Origin: Enterococcus sp. 9E7_DIV0242
GTDB taxonomy: Bacteria > Bacillota > Bacilli > Lactobacillales > Enterococcaceae
Assembly: GCF_002140975.2 (NCBI RefSeq)
Contig: NZ_CP147247.1
Coordinates: 3,225,001 to 3,289,000, forward strand
DNA: 64,000 bases
Reading direction: 5' to 3'
The notes beneath the pieces are model-generated. The model was not told where the DNA came from, did no database searches, and saw only the letters and a program-made list of their open reading frames with translations. The position numbers and the translations under genes are program-made. Numbering within the stretch: position 1 is the stretch's first letter; each line of letters opens with the position of its first letter. This document shows positions 1 through 8,687 of the stretch, piece by piece.

Positions 1-554
1 AAACCTTTGCCTCGTTCTCTTGTTGCGGAAGCGCCGGGAACGCCTTCAAGCTCGACAACCTTTGCTTTTTCGCCCAGTTTTTCAACGATGAATTCACCGG
101 CCATTTTTCCGCCTTCTTCATTGTTTGATGCAACAGTTGTTAATAGTGTACCACCATCGCTGCTTCTATCGATTGCAATAACAGGAATATTCGCCGCGTT
201 TGCTGCTTCGACCGATGGAACGATTGCTGAGGAATCTACAGGATTGATCAGAAGGACATCGACACCTTGCTGAATCAGATCATCTACATCGTTGCTTTGT
301 TTTGCTGTGTCATCCTGTGCATCCAAAACTTTTACTGTGGAGCTGTTGTCGTCTGCGAGAGTGTTTATCCCATCAGCTAAAGAAACGAAAAACGGATTGT
401 TTAGTGTAGAGACAGATACCCCGATAACCAGCTCGCTAGGTTTCTTTTCTGCCACCTTGTCGCTGCTGCTTGAAGAGTTTCCATCTAATGTTGCTGAGCC
501 GCACCCACTTAAAAATAGTAACCCTGCTGCTGCCGTCAAAAGTAGTTTTTTCAT
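1..554 (-). CDS. rbsB: Ribose ABC transporter substrate-binding lipoprotein, partial (3' end outside window)
   Basis: Minus-strand reading from the ATG at 554 gives a lipoprotein signal peptide (MKKLLLTAAAGLLFLSGCGS, lipobox Cys18), then a periplasmic-binding-protein fold typical of sugar-binding type 1 proteins: VIGVSVSTLNNPFF near the mature N-terminus, a DAQDD segment and DVLLINPVDS. This is the D-ribose receptor family, anchored outside the membrane and delivering ribose to RbsAC. About 184 residues are in the window and the C-terminus lies beyond base 1. The start is set by AGGAGG 5-10 bases upstream. It is the last gene of the rbs operon, separated from rbsC by 167 bp, a gap large enough for extra regulation or mRNA processing. 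Confidence 0.93.
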   Translation of the reverse strand, partial: MKKLLLTAAAGLLFLSGCGSATLDGNSSSSSDKVAEKKPSELVIGVSVSTLNNPFFVSLADGINTLADDNSSTVKVLDAQDDTAKQSNDVDDLIQQGVDVLLINPVDSSAIVPSVEAANAANIPVIAIDRSSDGGTLLTTVASNNEEGGKMAGEFIVEKLGEKAKVVELEGVPGASATRERGKG

Positions 555-721
555 TTGAATATCCTCCTAAATAAATGCTTATTTTTTATGGGATGATGAC
601 AGTTGACTGTCTCGCCCCTTAAAACTCAATTGTGTAGTGCCTCGTGTATTTTCTTCTATGTGCTAAGTATCTGGAATGAACTAAGGGACAATTAGTCAAG
701 ACACATAGGCCCATTCTGTTG

Positions 722-1684
722 TTATTTTCGTTTGCGGTCTAAAAGAACAGCGATAACAATCACGATTCCTTTAACGATTTGCTGGTAGAAACTAGAGACA
801 CCTAAAAGGTTCAGGCCATTGTTCAAGGTTCCGATAATCAACGCACCGATCAAAGTTCCGAAAATGCGTCCACGTCCACCGGAAAGACTAGTTCCTCCTA
901 AGACGACAGAGGCAATCGCATCCATTTCATAGGATTGTCCGGCAGTAGGTTGAGCAGAATTTAAACGGGAAGTGATGATCATGCCACTGATAGAGGCCAT
1001 CAATCCGGAAATCGTATAAATCAAAATCTTGATCTTATCGATTTTGACGCCGGCGATATAGGCTGCTTTTTCATTTCCGCCAATGGCATAGGTTTTACGA
1101 CCAAAGGAGGTCTTGTGAAGCAATAGAAAGAGCAGGATAAAGACGAGAAACATCAAAATGACTGGGAATGGAATTCCGAAAAGATAGCCTCTACCGATGA
1201 AGCTGAAGAAAAAGCTGTCTCCGATACCGGTGATCGGGTTCCCATTTGTATAAACCAAGGTCGTTCCTCGATAGATGGTCATGGTTGCTAACGTAGCAAT
1301 GAAAGGGGCCATCTTTCCTTTAGAGATCAATAGCCCATTTAATGCGCCTAGAAAACCGCCACTGACTAATCCAACCAATACAGCGAGACCAACATGCATG
1401 CCATTGCTGATCAATCCGGCGGTCAACGCACTTGATAGTGCCAATGTCGAACCGACAGACAAATCGATCCCACCAGTTAAAATGACGAATGTCATACCAA
1501 ATGCGATAAAACCATTTGCTGCTACTTGTCGTAGTAAGTTCAGCAAATTGCTAGGTGAAACAAAGCTTGGGTTCATAGCAGTAACAACAATAATCAATAC
1601 GATAAGAGCTAATAACGGACCTAATTTACTGATATGCTCCGTAATTTTCTTTGATGGTTGGCTATTCATTTTTTTAGTTTCCAT
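722..1684 (-). CDS. rbsC: Ribose ABC transporter permease
   Basis: 320-residue hydrophobic protein of the BPD_transp_2 family, with an N-terminal LLALIVLIIVVTAM membrane segment and the family signature TGGIDLSVGSTLAL around residues 70-85, followed by repeated hydrophobic spans. It forms the membrane channel for ribose import with the RbsA ATPase. Its ATG overlaps the 3' end of rbsA by 11 bp, which indicates translational coupling. A second ATG six codons in is possible, but the first one overlaps the rbsA stop and is kept. Length is normal for RbsC. Confidence 0.95.
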   Translation of the reverse strand: METKKMNSQPSKKITEHISKLGPLLALIVLIIVVTAMNPSFVSPSNLLNLLRQVAANGFIAFGMTFVILTGGIDLSVGSTLALSSALTAGLISNGMHVGLAVLVGLVSGGFLGALNGLLISKGKMAPFIATLATMTIYRGTTLVYTNGNPITGIGDSFFFSFIGRGYLFGIPFPVILMFLVFILLFLLLHKTSFGRKTYAIGGNEKAAYIAGVKIDKIKILIYTISGLMASISGMIITSRLNSAQPTAGQSYEMDAIASVVLGGTSLSGGRGRIFGTLIGALIIGTLNNGLNLLGVSSFYQQIVKGIVIVIAVLLDRKRK

Positions 1685-3170
1685 TTACGGTTCCCCCTGT
1701 TGCGAATGTCATGATTTTTTCTTGCGTCGCTTCTGCTCTGGTCAGTTCACCGGTGATTTTTCCTTCATGAATCACGAGGATCCGGTCACTCACGCCTAAA
1801 ACCTCAGGTAAGTCGCTGGAGACCATGATGATGGCTACTCCTCGATCAGCCAGCTCATTCATCAGTTGATAAATTTCTCTTTTAGCACCCACATCGACAC
1901 CTCTGGTAGGCTCATCAAGAATCAATACTTTAGGACCAATTCCGATCCATTTGGCTAGAACGACTTTTTGTTGATTTCCGCCAGACAGATCGCCGACGAT
2001 ATCCTGTGCACTTTGAGATTTAATCAACAATCGCTTGATCAACAGCTCACTGAAGTCGTCTTCGGTTTTTTTATCGATGAATCCTCGTACCACAAATTCT
2101 TCAATGGTTGGCAAGCTGATATTATCTTCGATTGAAAAATCAAGGATCAAGCCTTCCTCTTTTCGATCCTCTGTCAAAAAGCCAATACCATTAGCGATCG
2201 AACGAGATGGCGAGACGATCGGTTTTTCCTGATCGGCAATCTTAATGATTCCGCTTACAATTGGATCAATACCAAAAATGCTGCGCATGATCTCTGTTCG
2301 TCCTGCGCCCATCAAACCGGAAAAGCCAACGATTTCTCCAGCCTTTACAGAAAAGCTGATGTTCTCAAACATACCGTTTGCAGCCGTGAGGTTTTCTACA
2401 GAAAAGATCGTTTCACCTAACAAGGCTGTTTTTTCAGGATAATAATCATTGATTTCTCGTCCCACCATTTTTCGAACAACATCATCCACATTGGTTTCAT
2501 TAGTGGGGACAGTATCGATAGATAAACCATCACGCATAACAGTGATTTCATCACTTATCTGGAAGATTTCCTCCATTCGATGAGAGATGTAGACGATCCC
2601 AACACCTGCTGATTTGAGTCGTTCAATGATAGCAAATAGACTGACGATTTCTTTTTCGGATAATGCGGCTGTTGGTTCATCCATAATCAGTACTTTTGCA
2701 TCGGTCATAAGCGCTTTGGTGATTTCGATCATTTGCTGCTGACCTACAGAAAGCTGAGACATATCTTTGTTCAGATCTAAATGGATGCCTAACTGTGCAA
2801 AGGCTTCTTCTGCTAAAGAAGACATTTTCTTTGTGTCGATCAGACCTAATTTTGTTGTCTGCTCTTTCCCCAGAAAAAGATTGTCTAACACACTCATTTC
2901 CGGCCACGTATTTAATTCCTGATGAATAAAGCTGATCCCGAATTCTTCTGCTTCCTTTGGGTTAGCAAAGTAATGCTCTTTCCCGTCGATCAAGATGGTC
3001 CCGCTATCTCTTTTATGAAGACCTGTCAGGATATTCATTAGAGTCGATTTTCCGGCGCCGTTTTCACCCATCAATGCATGGATTTTTCCGCCCTCAATGA
3101 CAAGGTCAACACCTTTTAAGACTTCGTTGAAGCCAAAGGCCTTTGAAATATTCGTCATTTCAATATTCAT
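1674..3170 (-). CDS. rbsA: Ribose ABC transporter ATP-binding protein (two ATPase domains)
   Basis: 498 residues with two ABC ATPase domains in tandem, as in all RbsA/MglA proteins. The first has Walker A GENGAGKST near residue 37, signature LSVGQQQ and Walker B KVLIMDEPTAALS. The second has a degenerate P-loop (GLMGAGRTE), signature LSGGNQQ and LILDEPTRGVDVGAK. It powers ribose uptake at the cytoplasmic face. The gene lies between rbsD and rbsC in the operon, with a good AGGAGG site 5' of the ATG. Confidence 0.96.
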   Translation of the reverse strand: MNIEMTNISKAFGFNEVLKGVDLVIEGGKIHALMGENGAGKSTLMNILTGLHKRDSGTILIDGKEHYFANPKEAEEFGISFIHQELNTWPEMSVLDNLFLGKEQTTKLGLIDTKKMSSLAEEAFAQLGIHLDLNKDMSQLSVGQQQMIEITKALMTDAKVLIMDEPTAALSEKEIVSLFAIIERLKSAGVGIVYISHRMEEIFQISDEITVMRDGLSIDTVPTNETNVDDVVRKMVGREINDYYPEKTALLGETIFSVENLTAANGMFENISFSVKAGEIVGFSGLMGAGRTEIMRSIFGIDPIVSGIIKIADQEKPIVSPSRSIANGIGFLTEDRKEEGLILDFSIEDNISLPTIEEFVVRGFIDKKTEDDFSELLIKRLLIKSQSAQDIVGDLSGGNQQKVVLAKWIGIGPKVLILDEPTRGVDVGAKREIYQLMNELADRGVAIIMVSSDLPEVLGVSDRILVIHEGKITGELTRAEATQEKIMTFATGGTVNGN

Positions 3171-3185
3171 TTGAGCACCTCCTGT

Positions 3186-3593
3186 TTAAAAAATTACCCC
3201 TGATTGTAAAATGATATTGGAAAAGGGGGTTGCCTCTCCAGTTCGGATCACTGCTTTAGCAGCTTGTGTCTGAGTCTTGAAACGCTCATGAGGAATAAAT
3301 TCTATTTCAGGTTTATCCGTCAAGGCGTTCTCAATTGCTGCTAATTGCTGTGGGTTTTGTTCTTTGATTTCAGTAGCTAAAGTGACTTTCTCTACCGCCA
3401 TTTCTTCGATAAGCAGCTGTAGGATGTCAATGAATGCCGGCTTGCCAATTTCCAAGGCAACATCAATTTTTTTTACATCTTTTGGAATAGGTAACCCCAG
3501 ATCGCCGATAACGATGTAGTCTGTGTGACCTAGATCATCTAAAACTTTTGCAATTTCACTATTCAACATGCCACGCTTTTTCAAAAAATTCAC
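3186..3593 (-). CDS. rbsD: D-ribose pyranase
   Basis: 135 residues matching the RbsD/FucU mutarotase family: N-terminal LNSEIAKVLDDLGHTDYIVIGDLGLPIP (His near residue 19 is the conserved catalytic position of the family) and the C-terminal RTGEATPFSNIILQSGV motif. It interconverts pyranose and furanose forms of ribose so that RbsK receives its substrate. Its 5' end overlaps the 3' end of rbsK by 35 bp, so translation is probably coupled. Confidence 0.95.
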   Translation of the reverse strand: MNFLKKRGMLNSEIAKVLDDLGHTDYIVIGDLGLPIPKDVKKIDVALEIGKPAFIDILQLLIEEMAVEKVTLATEIKEQNPQQLAAIENALTDKPEIEFIPHERFKTQTQAAKAVIRTGEATPFSNIILQSGVIF

Positions 3594-4467
3594 TCGCTTT
3601 CATTTGCTCTAGTTTAGGCATACCACCTTGAGCACCCAATTTTTTTACCGACATAGAAGCGGCCAGATTTGCATAAGTGATACTAGCTTCCAGGGAAAGT
3701 CCATTGAGTATTCCGGCGGCTAAAGCACCATTGAATGTATCCCCGGCACCAGTCGTATCAACCGGTGTTGTCTTGAAGGCTGGAACTAATACCTCCTTTT
3801 GTCCGTTGTTGACTAAAGCGCCTGTTGCACCCATTGTGATAATCAGTTTATTTGGGTACTCGGCAAGTACATCAGATAGTTCCTTATCCGGAAATAGTAC
3901 TTTAAATTCGTGTTCATTCGGCGTTAAGTAAGAGACCTTATCGATCACGTCTTTACTCAGTGATCGTGCCGGGGCAGGGTTTAGGATCGTTGGGATGCCA
4001 TGCTCAAAACAGAAGGTAATGATTGCCTCATTTGTCTCCTGTGGAATTTCATGCTGCAGCATAACCAAATCACTCTCAAGTAGCTGGGTATAGAGAGGTG
4101 TGTTTAATTGATCCGGTGTGAAACAGTTATTCGCACTTGGCACAACAATAATGCTGTTGTCACCTTGGAAAAGTGTGATATGTGCAGAACCAGAAGCACA
4201 ATGTGTAACCCGTTCCACATGCGTTACATCAATCCCTTCCTCTGCAAGATTGGCGATGATTTCTTGTCCAAATGTATCGTTGCCGACACAGCCGAACATC
4301 TGAACAGCTGCGCCTAAACGTTTTGCCGCAACTGCTTGATTGGCCCCTTTCCCCCCAAACGAGGTTTGGAAGCTATTGCCAAATACAGTTTCACCGTCTG
4401 CCGGCTTTTGATCTGTCTCTACAACAAAATCCACAGATAGACTGCCGATCACAGCAATTTTTTTCAT
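3559..4467 (-). CDS. rbsK: Ribokinase
   Basis: 302 residues of the PfkB carbohydrate kinase family: N-terminal IGSLSVDFV, the GGKGANQAVAAKRLG signature near residue 40, and the C-terminal TTGAGDTFNGALAAG motif carrying the catalytic Asp. It phosphorylates ribose to ribose 5-phosphate. It directly follows rbsR (8 bp gap) and overlaps rbsD. Length and motifs are complete. Confidence 0.96.
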   Translation of the reverse strand: MKKIAVIGSLSVDFVVETDQKPADGETVFGNSFQTSFGGKGANQAVAAKRLGAAVQMFGCVGNDTFGQEIIANLAEEGIDVTHVERVTHCASGSAHITLFQGDNSIIVVPSANNCFTPDQLNTPLYTQLLESDLVMLQHEIPQETNEAIITFCFEHGIPTILNPAPARSLSKDVIDKVSYLTPNEHEFKVLFPDKELSDVLAEYPNKLIITMGATGALVNNGQKEVLVPAFKTTPVDTTGAGDTFNGALAAGILNGLSLEASITYANLAASMSVKKLGAQGGMPKLEQMKASEFFEKAWHVE

Positions 4468-4475
4468 ACGTTCGC

Positions 4476-5444
4476 CTACTTTCTTAAGGTATCTCTTTCC
4501 TGAAGAAAAACAGGAAGCTTGATTTTATTTTTTGACACTGGTTGCTCATTCATTAGATTGAATAGGAGTTCAGCACCATCCCAGCCAATTTGATAAGCCG
4601 GTTGATGAATGGTTGATAGTCTTGGGAAAACCAGATTACTGATAGGGATATCATCGTAGCCGACGATTTGAAATTCCTCTGGTATCTTTAGCCCTCTGCG
4701 ATTCGCTGCCTGTAAAATGGCGATTGCATGGGTATCGCTGGGCGCAATGACACTATCAACCTCAGGAAATTTTATAAACAATTCCTCCGCGGTTTCTTCT
4801 GCCGATTGAAATTGAAAAGAACTGGCTTGTAAAATATCATAGGTATAATTCGCTTTTTTTAAGGTGTACTCGACACTTAGTAAACGATCACGCGAACGCG
4901 TGACATTCTCTGGTCCCGCAACAACAACGATGTTTGTCGGTTTTCCTTTGATGATGGCTTCAGCTGCCAGCTCCCCACCCAATAGATCATCTGAAAAAAC
5001 AGCATATTCGGCTTCGCTGTCTACTCGGTCCAATACGACAAGTGGTTTATTGAAGAGGCCTTTTGAATCACTGGCAACAGCAGATAAAACACCGGAGACA
5101 TTGTTTTGACTGAACACACGCAAATAATCTGTCCCTTTTACGGCATCCTCCTGTACATTGCCCAAAATCACCTGATAGCCCTTTTGATTCATATTGTCCT
5201 CAACACCCTTTGCAATCAAAGGGAAGAAGGGGTTGGATATATCGGGTAAAAGCAATCCAACCAATTTTGATTTTTTTTGATAAAGAGAACGAGCGACTTC
5301 ATTTGGTGAGAAATCCAGCTCGGCAATTGCTTGTTCAATTTTTTCTCGTGCGTCTTTACTGACATATCCACTTTCATTCATTGCTCTGGATACCGTAGCA
5401 ACAGAAACACCTGCTAATTTTGCAACATCACGAATTGTAGCCAT
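4476..5444 (-). CDS. rbsR: LacI-family ribose operon repressor
   Basis: 322 residues with an N-terminal LacI helix-turn-helix (TIRDVAKLAGVSVATVSRAM, residues 3-22) and a periplasmic-binding-like sensor domain ending in a YDDIPISNLVFPRLSTIHQP segment typical of RbsR/CcpA relatives. It is the first gene of the rbs operon, directly behind a palindromic operator at 5457-5474, so it very likely represses its own operon until ribose enters. Effector identity is inferred from context. Confidence 0.93.
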   Translation of the reverse strand: MATIRDVAKLAGVSVATVSRAMNESGYVSKDAREKIEQAIAELDFSPNEVARSLYQKKSKLVGLLLPDISNPFFPLIAKGVEDNMNQKGYQVILGNVQEDAVKGTDYLRVFSQNNVSGVLSAVASDSKGLFNKPLVVLDRVDSEAEYAVFSDDLLGGELAAEAIIKGKPTNIVVVAGPENVTRSRDRLLSVEYTLKKANYTYDILQASSFQFQSAEETAEELFIKFPEVDSVIAPSDTHAIAILQAANRRGLKIPEEFQIVGYDDIPISNLVFPRLSTIHQPAYQIGWDGAELLFNLMNEQPVSKNKIKLPVFLQERDTLRK

Positions 5445-5456
5445 AAGAACCTCCTG

Positions 5457-5474
5457 TGTGTAACCGATTACACA
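5457..5474 (-). promoter_or_regulatory. RbsR operator and/or cre site of the rbs operon
   Basis: TGTGTAACCGATTACACA is an almost perfect palindrome with a central CG, as bound by LacI-type repressors. The inner 14 bases (5459-5472) also match the Firmicute CcpA cre pattern TGWAANCGNTNWCA at every defined position. It lies between the promoter and the rbsR ribosome binding site, so binding would block initiation or clearance. Which protein binds is inferred. Confidence 0.75.
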
Positions 5475-5477
5475 TTC

Positions 5478-5505
5478 ATAATAACATCTTTTTTTATAAT
5501 TGCAA
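5478..5505 (-). promoter_or_regulatory. Promoter of the rbs operon
   Basis: On the minus strand TTGCAA (5500-5505), a 16-bp spacer and TATTAT (5478-5483) form a sigma-A-like promoter just upstream of the operator. The rest of the roughly 300-bp gap up to truA shows no further clear signal. Confidence 0.6.
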
Positions 5506-5744
5506 GCGTTTTTTTCAAAAGATAATTGTCGAGCTTTGTATAAGGGGGAGAAACTTATTGAATAGTCTGCGGTTTCTATCCATTCATGATAAAATGAGTT
5601 TAGACTGAAATGAATGGTATATAGAATAGGGCTATCTTATAACGAGATATCGATAAAATGCTAGAAGCATTGTGTATCGGGAAAAGGATAGTGGGCAAAC
5701 ATTCGAGTTCAGAGTGAACAAGTAGAAGGAGAAAATAGACGAAG

Positions 5745-6485
5745 ATGCGAAATATTAAATTAACAATCGAATATGATGGTGGAAGATACCTTGGATGGCA
5801 AAGGCTTGGCAACTCAGATAAGACGATTCAAGGAAAAATAGAGAACCTTCTAACACAGATGACAGGGGAAAAAATTGAGATCATCGGGTCGGGGAGAACC
5901 GACGCCGGCACACACGCACGAGGGCAGATTGCCAATTTCAAGACGAATGCGGAACTTGATATAGCAGAGATGATCAGCACACTCAATCATCAGCTGCCGC
6001 GAGATATTGTCATCAAAGATATCGAAGAGGTACCAGAACGATTCCATGCCCGATATAATGCGACTGGAAAAGCGTACAGCTATTATGTTTGGAATGATGT
6101 AATTCCATCGGCTTTTGAACGCAATTACAGCTTTCACTACCCACAAGAGCTTGATTTTGATGTGATGAATCAGGCCTGTGAGAAATTACTTGGAAAGCAT
6201 GATTTTATTGGGTTTTCTGCACTGAAAAAGACAAAGAAATCAACGATTCGTACGATTGAAAAGCTTTCGATCGAAAGAGAGGGCAATCTGCTTCATTTTA
6301 CATTTGTCGGCGATGGCTTTCTGCATAAGATGGTTCGAATCATCATGGGCACACTTTTGGAAATCGGGTCCGGTGCATCGAAGCTAGACGTGATCGATGA
6401 GGTACTTGAAAACAAGGTCAGACAAGAGGCGGGAGAAACAGTGCCGGCACAAGGGCTGTTTTTGGATGAAGTGTATTATCGTTGA
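5745..6485 (+). CDS. truA: tRNA pseudouridine(38-40) synthase
   Basis: 246 residues, full length for TruA. N-terminal IEYDGGRYLGWQR, catalytic-Asp motif GSGRTDAGTHARGQ around residues 48-61, and C-terminal FTFVGDGFLHKMVRIIMGTLLEIG. It converts uridines 38-40 of the tRNA anticodon arm to pseudouridine. The gene stands alone here, divergent from rbsR; in many Firmicutes it follows ecfT. An AGAAGGAG site precedes the ATG. Confidence 0.96.
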   Translation: MRNIKLTIEYDGGRYLGWQRLGNSDKTIQGKIENLLTQMTGEKIEIIGSGRTDAGTHARGQIANFKTNAELDIAEMISTLNHQLPRDIVIKDIEEVPERFHARYNATGKAYSYYVWNDVIPSAFERNYSFHYPQELDFDVMNQACEKLLGKHDFIGFSALKKTKKSTIRTIEKLSIEREGNLLHFTFVGDGFLHKMVRIIMGTLLEIGSGASKLDVIDEVLENKVRQEAGETVPAQGLFLDEVYYR

Positions 6486-6552
6486 TTGTTACAATTATTG
6501 AAGAACATCATGGATAGATTCACTATCAAGTAAAGAGTCAGCCAGATGAATC

Positions 6553-6600
6553 GACAAGCTGCTGTGCAAAGGAGCACATGCTAGCCTGTCGGTTTATTTT
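6553..6600 (+). terminator. Imperfect hairpin downstream of truA
   Basis: GACAAGC...TGTGC pairs with GCACA...GCCTGTC (6553-6590), interrupted by internal loops and followed by GGTTTATTTT. It is the only likely stop signal for truA in the gap 6486-6697. The structure is weak. Confidence 0.4.
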
Positions 6601-6697
6601 GGTATGTGCCCCAATCATATTTATGGACAAGTAGCAGAATATTTACTAGATTAAGAGAAAGAAATGACGACCGATTTATTGAAAGGAGAGAGGCTAG

Positions 6698-7513
6698 ATG
6701 AAGTCACGCAAAGGACTATTAGGACTATTCAGTATTTTTAGTGTGGGTACGATATTGTTGCTCGGTGCTTGCCAGAGTCAGAAAGTAAAGCCTGATGCTA
6801 GTCAAGTCTCTACAACAAGGACCTCTGACTCGTTCAGCACGACAACTACCACGACAGAACCAAGTTCAACCACCCAAACATCAGAGGAGAAGGAAGTGAC
6901 GCAACCAGTGAAAAACTTTGAACAAGGCACACTATTGGCTGCTGCAGAGCAACGGAATACCGACCAAATCAAAGAAATTCTTCAAGATCCGGATTATGTG
7001 ATTGATGAAGTGGACGGGGAAAACAATACTCCGTTGAACATCGCTGTTCATAATAACGATGTGGAGATGACAAAGGCATTGATTGATCGTGGCGCAGATA
7101 TCAATAAGCAAAACAATATCAGTGACAGTCCCTATCTATATGCAGGTGCCCAAGGTCGAACAGAAATTCTGGCGTACATGTTGGCACATGCAGAACCAAA
7201 TCTATCTGTTCACAATCGTTTCGGAGGAAATGCGTTAATACCAGCTGCTGAAAAAGGACATATCGAGAATGTTAAGCTATTATTGGCAGATGGTCGTGAG
7301 GATATCGATTTTCAAAATAATTATGGCTATACAGCGTTGATCGAAGCTGTTGGCTTACGTGAAGGCACGGCATTGTATCAAGAAATCGTCCGAGTGTTGA
7401 TGGAGAATGGTGCTAATCAGCATATCACAGATAACTCCGGACGAACTGCGATGGATTATGCTGAACAAAATGGTTATACGGAAATCCGTACGATTTTGTC
7501 GGAGTATAACTAA
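6698..7513 (+). CDS. Ankyrin-repeat lipoprotein
   Basis: 271 residues. Signal peptide with lipobox LLGAC (Cys25), a Ser/Thr-rich linker at residues about 28-68, then four to five ankyrin repeats (GTLLAAAEQRNTDQIKEI, DGENNTPLNIAVHNNDVEM, RFGGNALIPAAEKGHIENV, NYGYTALIEAVG, NSGRTAMDYAEQNGYTEI). It should sit on the outer face of the membrane as a protein-binding scaffold. Partner and function are unknown. AAGGAGAGAG precedes the ATG. It stands alone between truA and a wall-anchored protein. Confidence 0.85.
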   Translation: MKSRKGLLGLFSIFSVGTILLLGACQSQKVKPDASQVSTTRTSDSFSTTTTTTEPSSTTQTSEEKEVTQPVKNFEQGTLLAAAEQRNTDQIKEILQDPDYVIDEVDGENNTPLNIAVHNNDVEMTKALIDRGADINKQNNISDSPYLYAGAQGRTEILAYMLAHAEPNLSVHNRFGGNALIPAAEKGHIENVKLLLADGREDIDFQNNYGYTALIEAVGLREGTALYQEIVRVLMENGANQHITDNSGRTAMDYAEQNGYTEIRTILSEYN

Positions 7514-7530
7514 AAATTGAGAATAAAGAA

Positions 7531-7590
7531 CACCTACAACAATTAACCAGCTATGGAGTTTCCCCTCCGTAGGTGGTTGTTTTTGTTTTC
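7531..7590 (+). terminator. Possible terminator after the ankyrin lipoprotein gene
   Basis: ACACCTAC (from 7530) can pair with GTAGGTGGT (7569-7577) across a 31-base loop, followed by TTGTTTTTGTTTTC. The long loop makes it a modest candidate. Confidence 0.4.
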
Positions 7591-7721
7591 TGAGAGATAA
7601 AATCAGCGGATATATGAAAAATAAAAAAATTTGTGGTACGACATATAAGACCTTTTTATTGATACTGAACATAAGCATGTAAAGTAGGCGTATCAGTACT
7701 TTAAAAAAATAAATGAAAAAT

Positions 7722-7747
7722 TTTGTACATGTCTGAGTGTGTACAAA
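7722..7747. promoter_or_regulatory. Inverted repeat upstream of the wall-anchored protein gene
   Basis: TTTGTACA (7722-7729) and TGTACAAA (7740-7747) form a perfect 8-bp inverted repeat with a 10-base spacer, 22 bp before the start codon. Regulator unknown. Confidence 0.45.
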
Positions 7748-7768
7748 CTAATGAGGAGCAAGGGATAA

Positions 7769-8620
7769 ATGAAAGCGAAAAAAATCATAGGATTAGCAGG
7801 TGCCGTTTTTTTAGGTGCTTCGATGGGGATCATAACTAGCCAGTCAGCCTGGGCGGATACAGTGACTGATTTTGAGACAGTGAATGGCCAGCTGGTGGTC
7901 AGTACTTCCATAGATGGTCAGTCAAAAACAATGGCAGATGGTTCTGAGATTCGAAAGGACGGAGAGCGCTGGTACAACGATTTTGGTGAAGTCACAATTA
8001 CTTATAATGAAACCGTGGAGAAGGATGTACCGGTAGGACAGTCTATTCCGACTGAAGTGTTGGAGCCATCACTGGAGCAAATAGAGTCGTTCCCACCTGT
8101 AGTCACACAGACCATTGAAATGACCGTGTCTAACTTGGAAACCACTTCTAATCTGCCACAACCAGATTTGCAGACACCGGAAGTTTTTCCTCCAACAGTG
8201 ATTGAAGAGGTCCCGATAACGGAGCCGACTCAACCGCCTATTTCGACCAAAGATTTGCTTGAAACGGAGGCCACTGATTCAATGCTGAATGAGCCGCAAC
8301 CAGTACCACCAATTGTAGAAACATCGAGTAAAGAGGAACGATCTGTCGTTCCGAAAGAACAAGGGATCGACTCGCAGGAGGCTGAACCATCAGCACAAAT
8401 AATGGACGATCAGTTGACAAGCATTGATACAGCTACTGATACAGCGGTGGATAGTAAAGCGCCAAATACAGAAGCAATAACTCCTGCTATAGCACTAGAC
8501 ACTTTCCCTAAAACCAATGAACAATGTTCTGCCACCTTAGGGATTTCTGGAGTCGTGCTGTTCGTTGTTGGTATACTTGGTGTGTTTTTCAAATGGAGGG
8601 GTCCTCGCGCGGATAGTTAA
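7769..8620 (+). CDS. Proline-rich cell-wall-anchored surface protein (FPKTNE sorting motif)
   Basis: 283 residues. Sec signal peptide (about residues 1-30, cleavage after SAWA), a short N-terminal domain (FETVNGQLVVSTSIDGQSKTMADGSEIRK), a long acidic Pro/Thr/Glu-rich stalk, and a C-terminal sorting signal: DTFPKTNEQ, a hydrophobic span (ISGVVLFVVGILGVFF) and a charged KWRGPR tail. The motif is a variant of LPXTG with Phe at position 1 and Asn at position 5, compatible with sortase attachment but not canonical. No sortase gene is nearby. GAGGAG precedes the ATG. The ligand is unknown. Confidence 0.8.
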   Translation: MKAKKIIGLAGAVFLGASMGIITSQSAWADTVTDFETVNGQLVVSTSIDGQSKTMADGSEIRKDGERWYNDFGEVTITYNETVEKDVPVGQSIPTEVLEPSLEQIESFPPVVTQTIEMTVSNLETTSNLPQPDLQTPEVFPPTVIEEVPITEPTQPPISTKDLLETEATDSMLNEPQPVPPIVETSSKEERSVVPKEQGIDSQEAEPSAQIMDDQLTSIDTATDTAVDSKAPNTEAITPAIALDTFPKTNEQCSATLGISGVVLFVVGILGVFFKWRGPRADS

Positions 8621-8687
8621 ATAGATAGAAAATCTGAGTTGAGATAGCAAATATAGCTTGGAAAAAAGAAAGAGGGAGCTGTTTTAC

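Noticed and set aside
1275..1799. 174-codon plus-strand frame across rbsC/rbsA
   Set aside because: Antisense shadow of two well-supported genes; no ribosome site and no recognisable protein.
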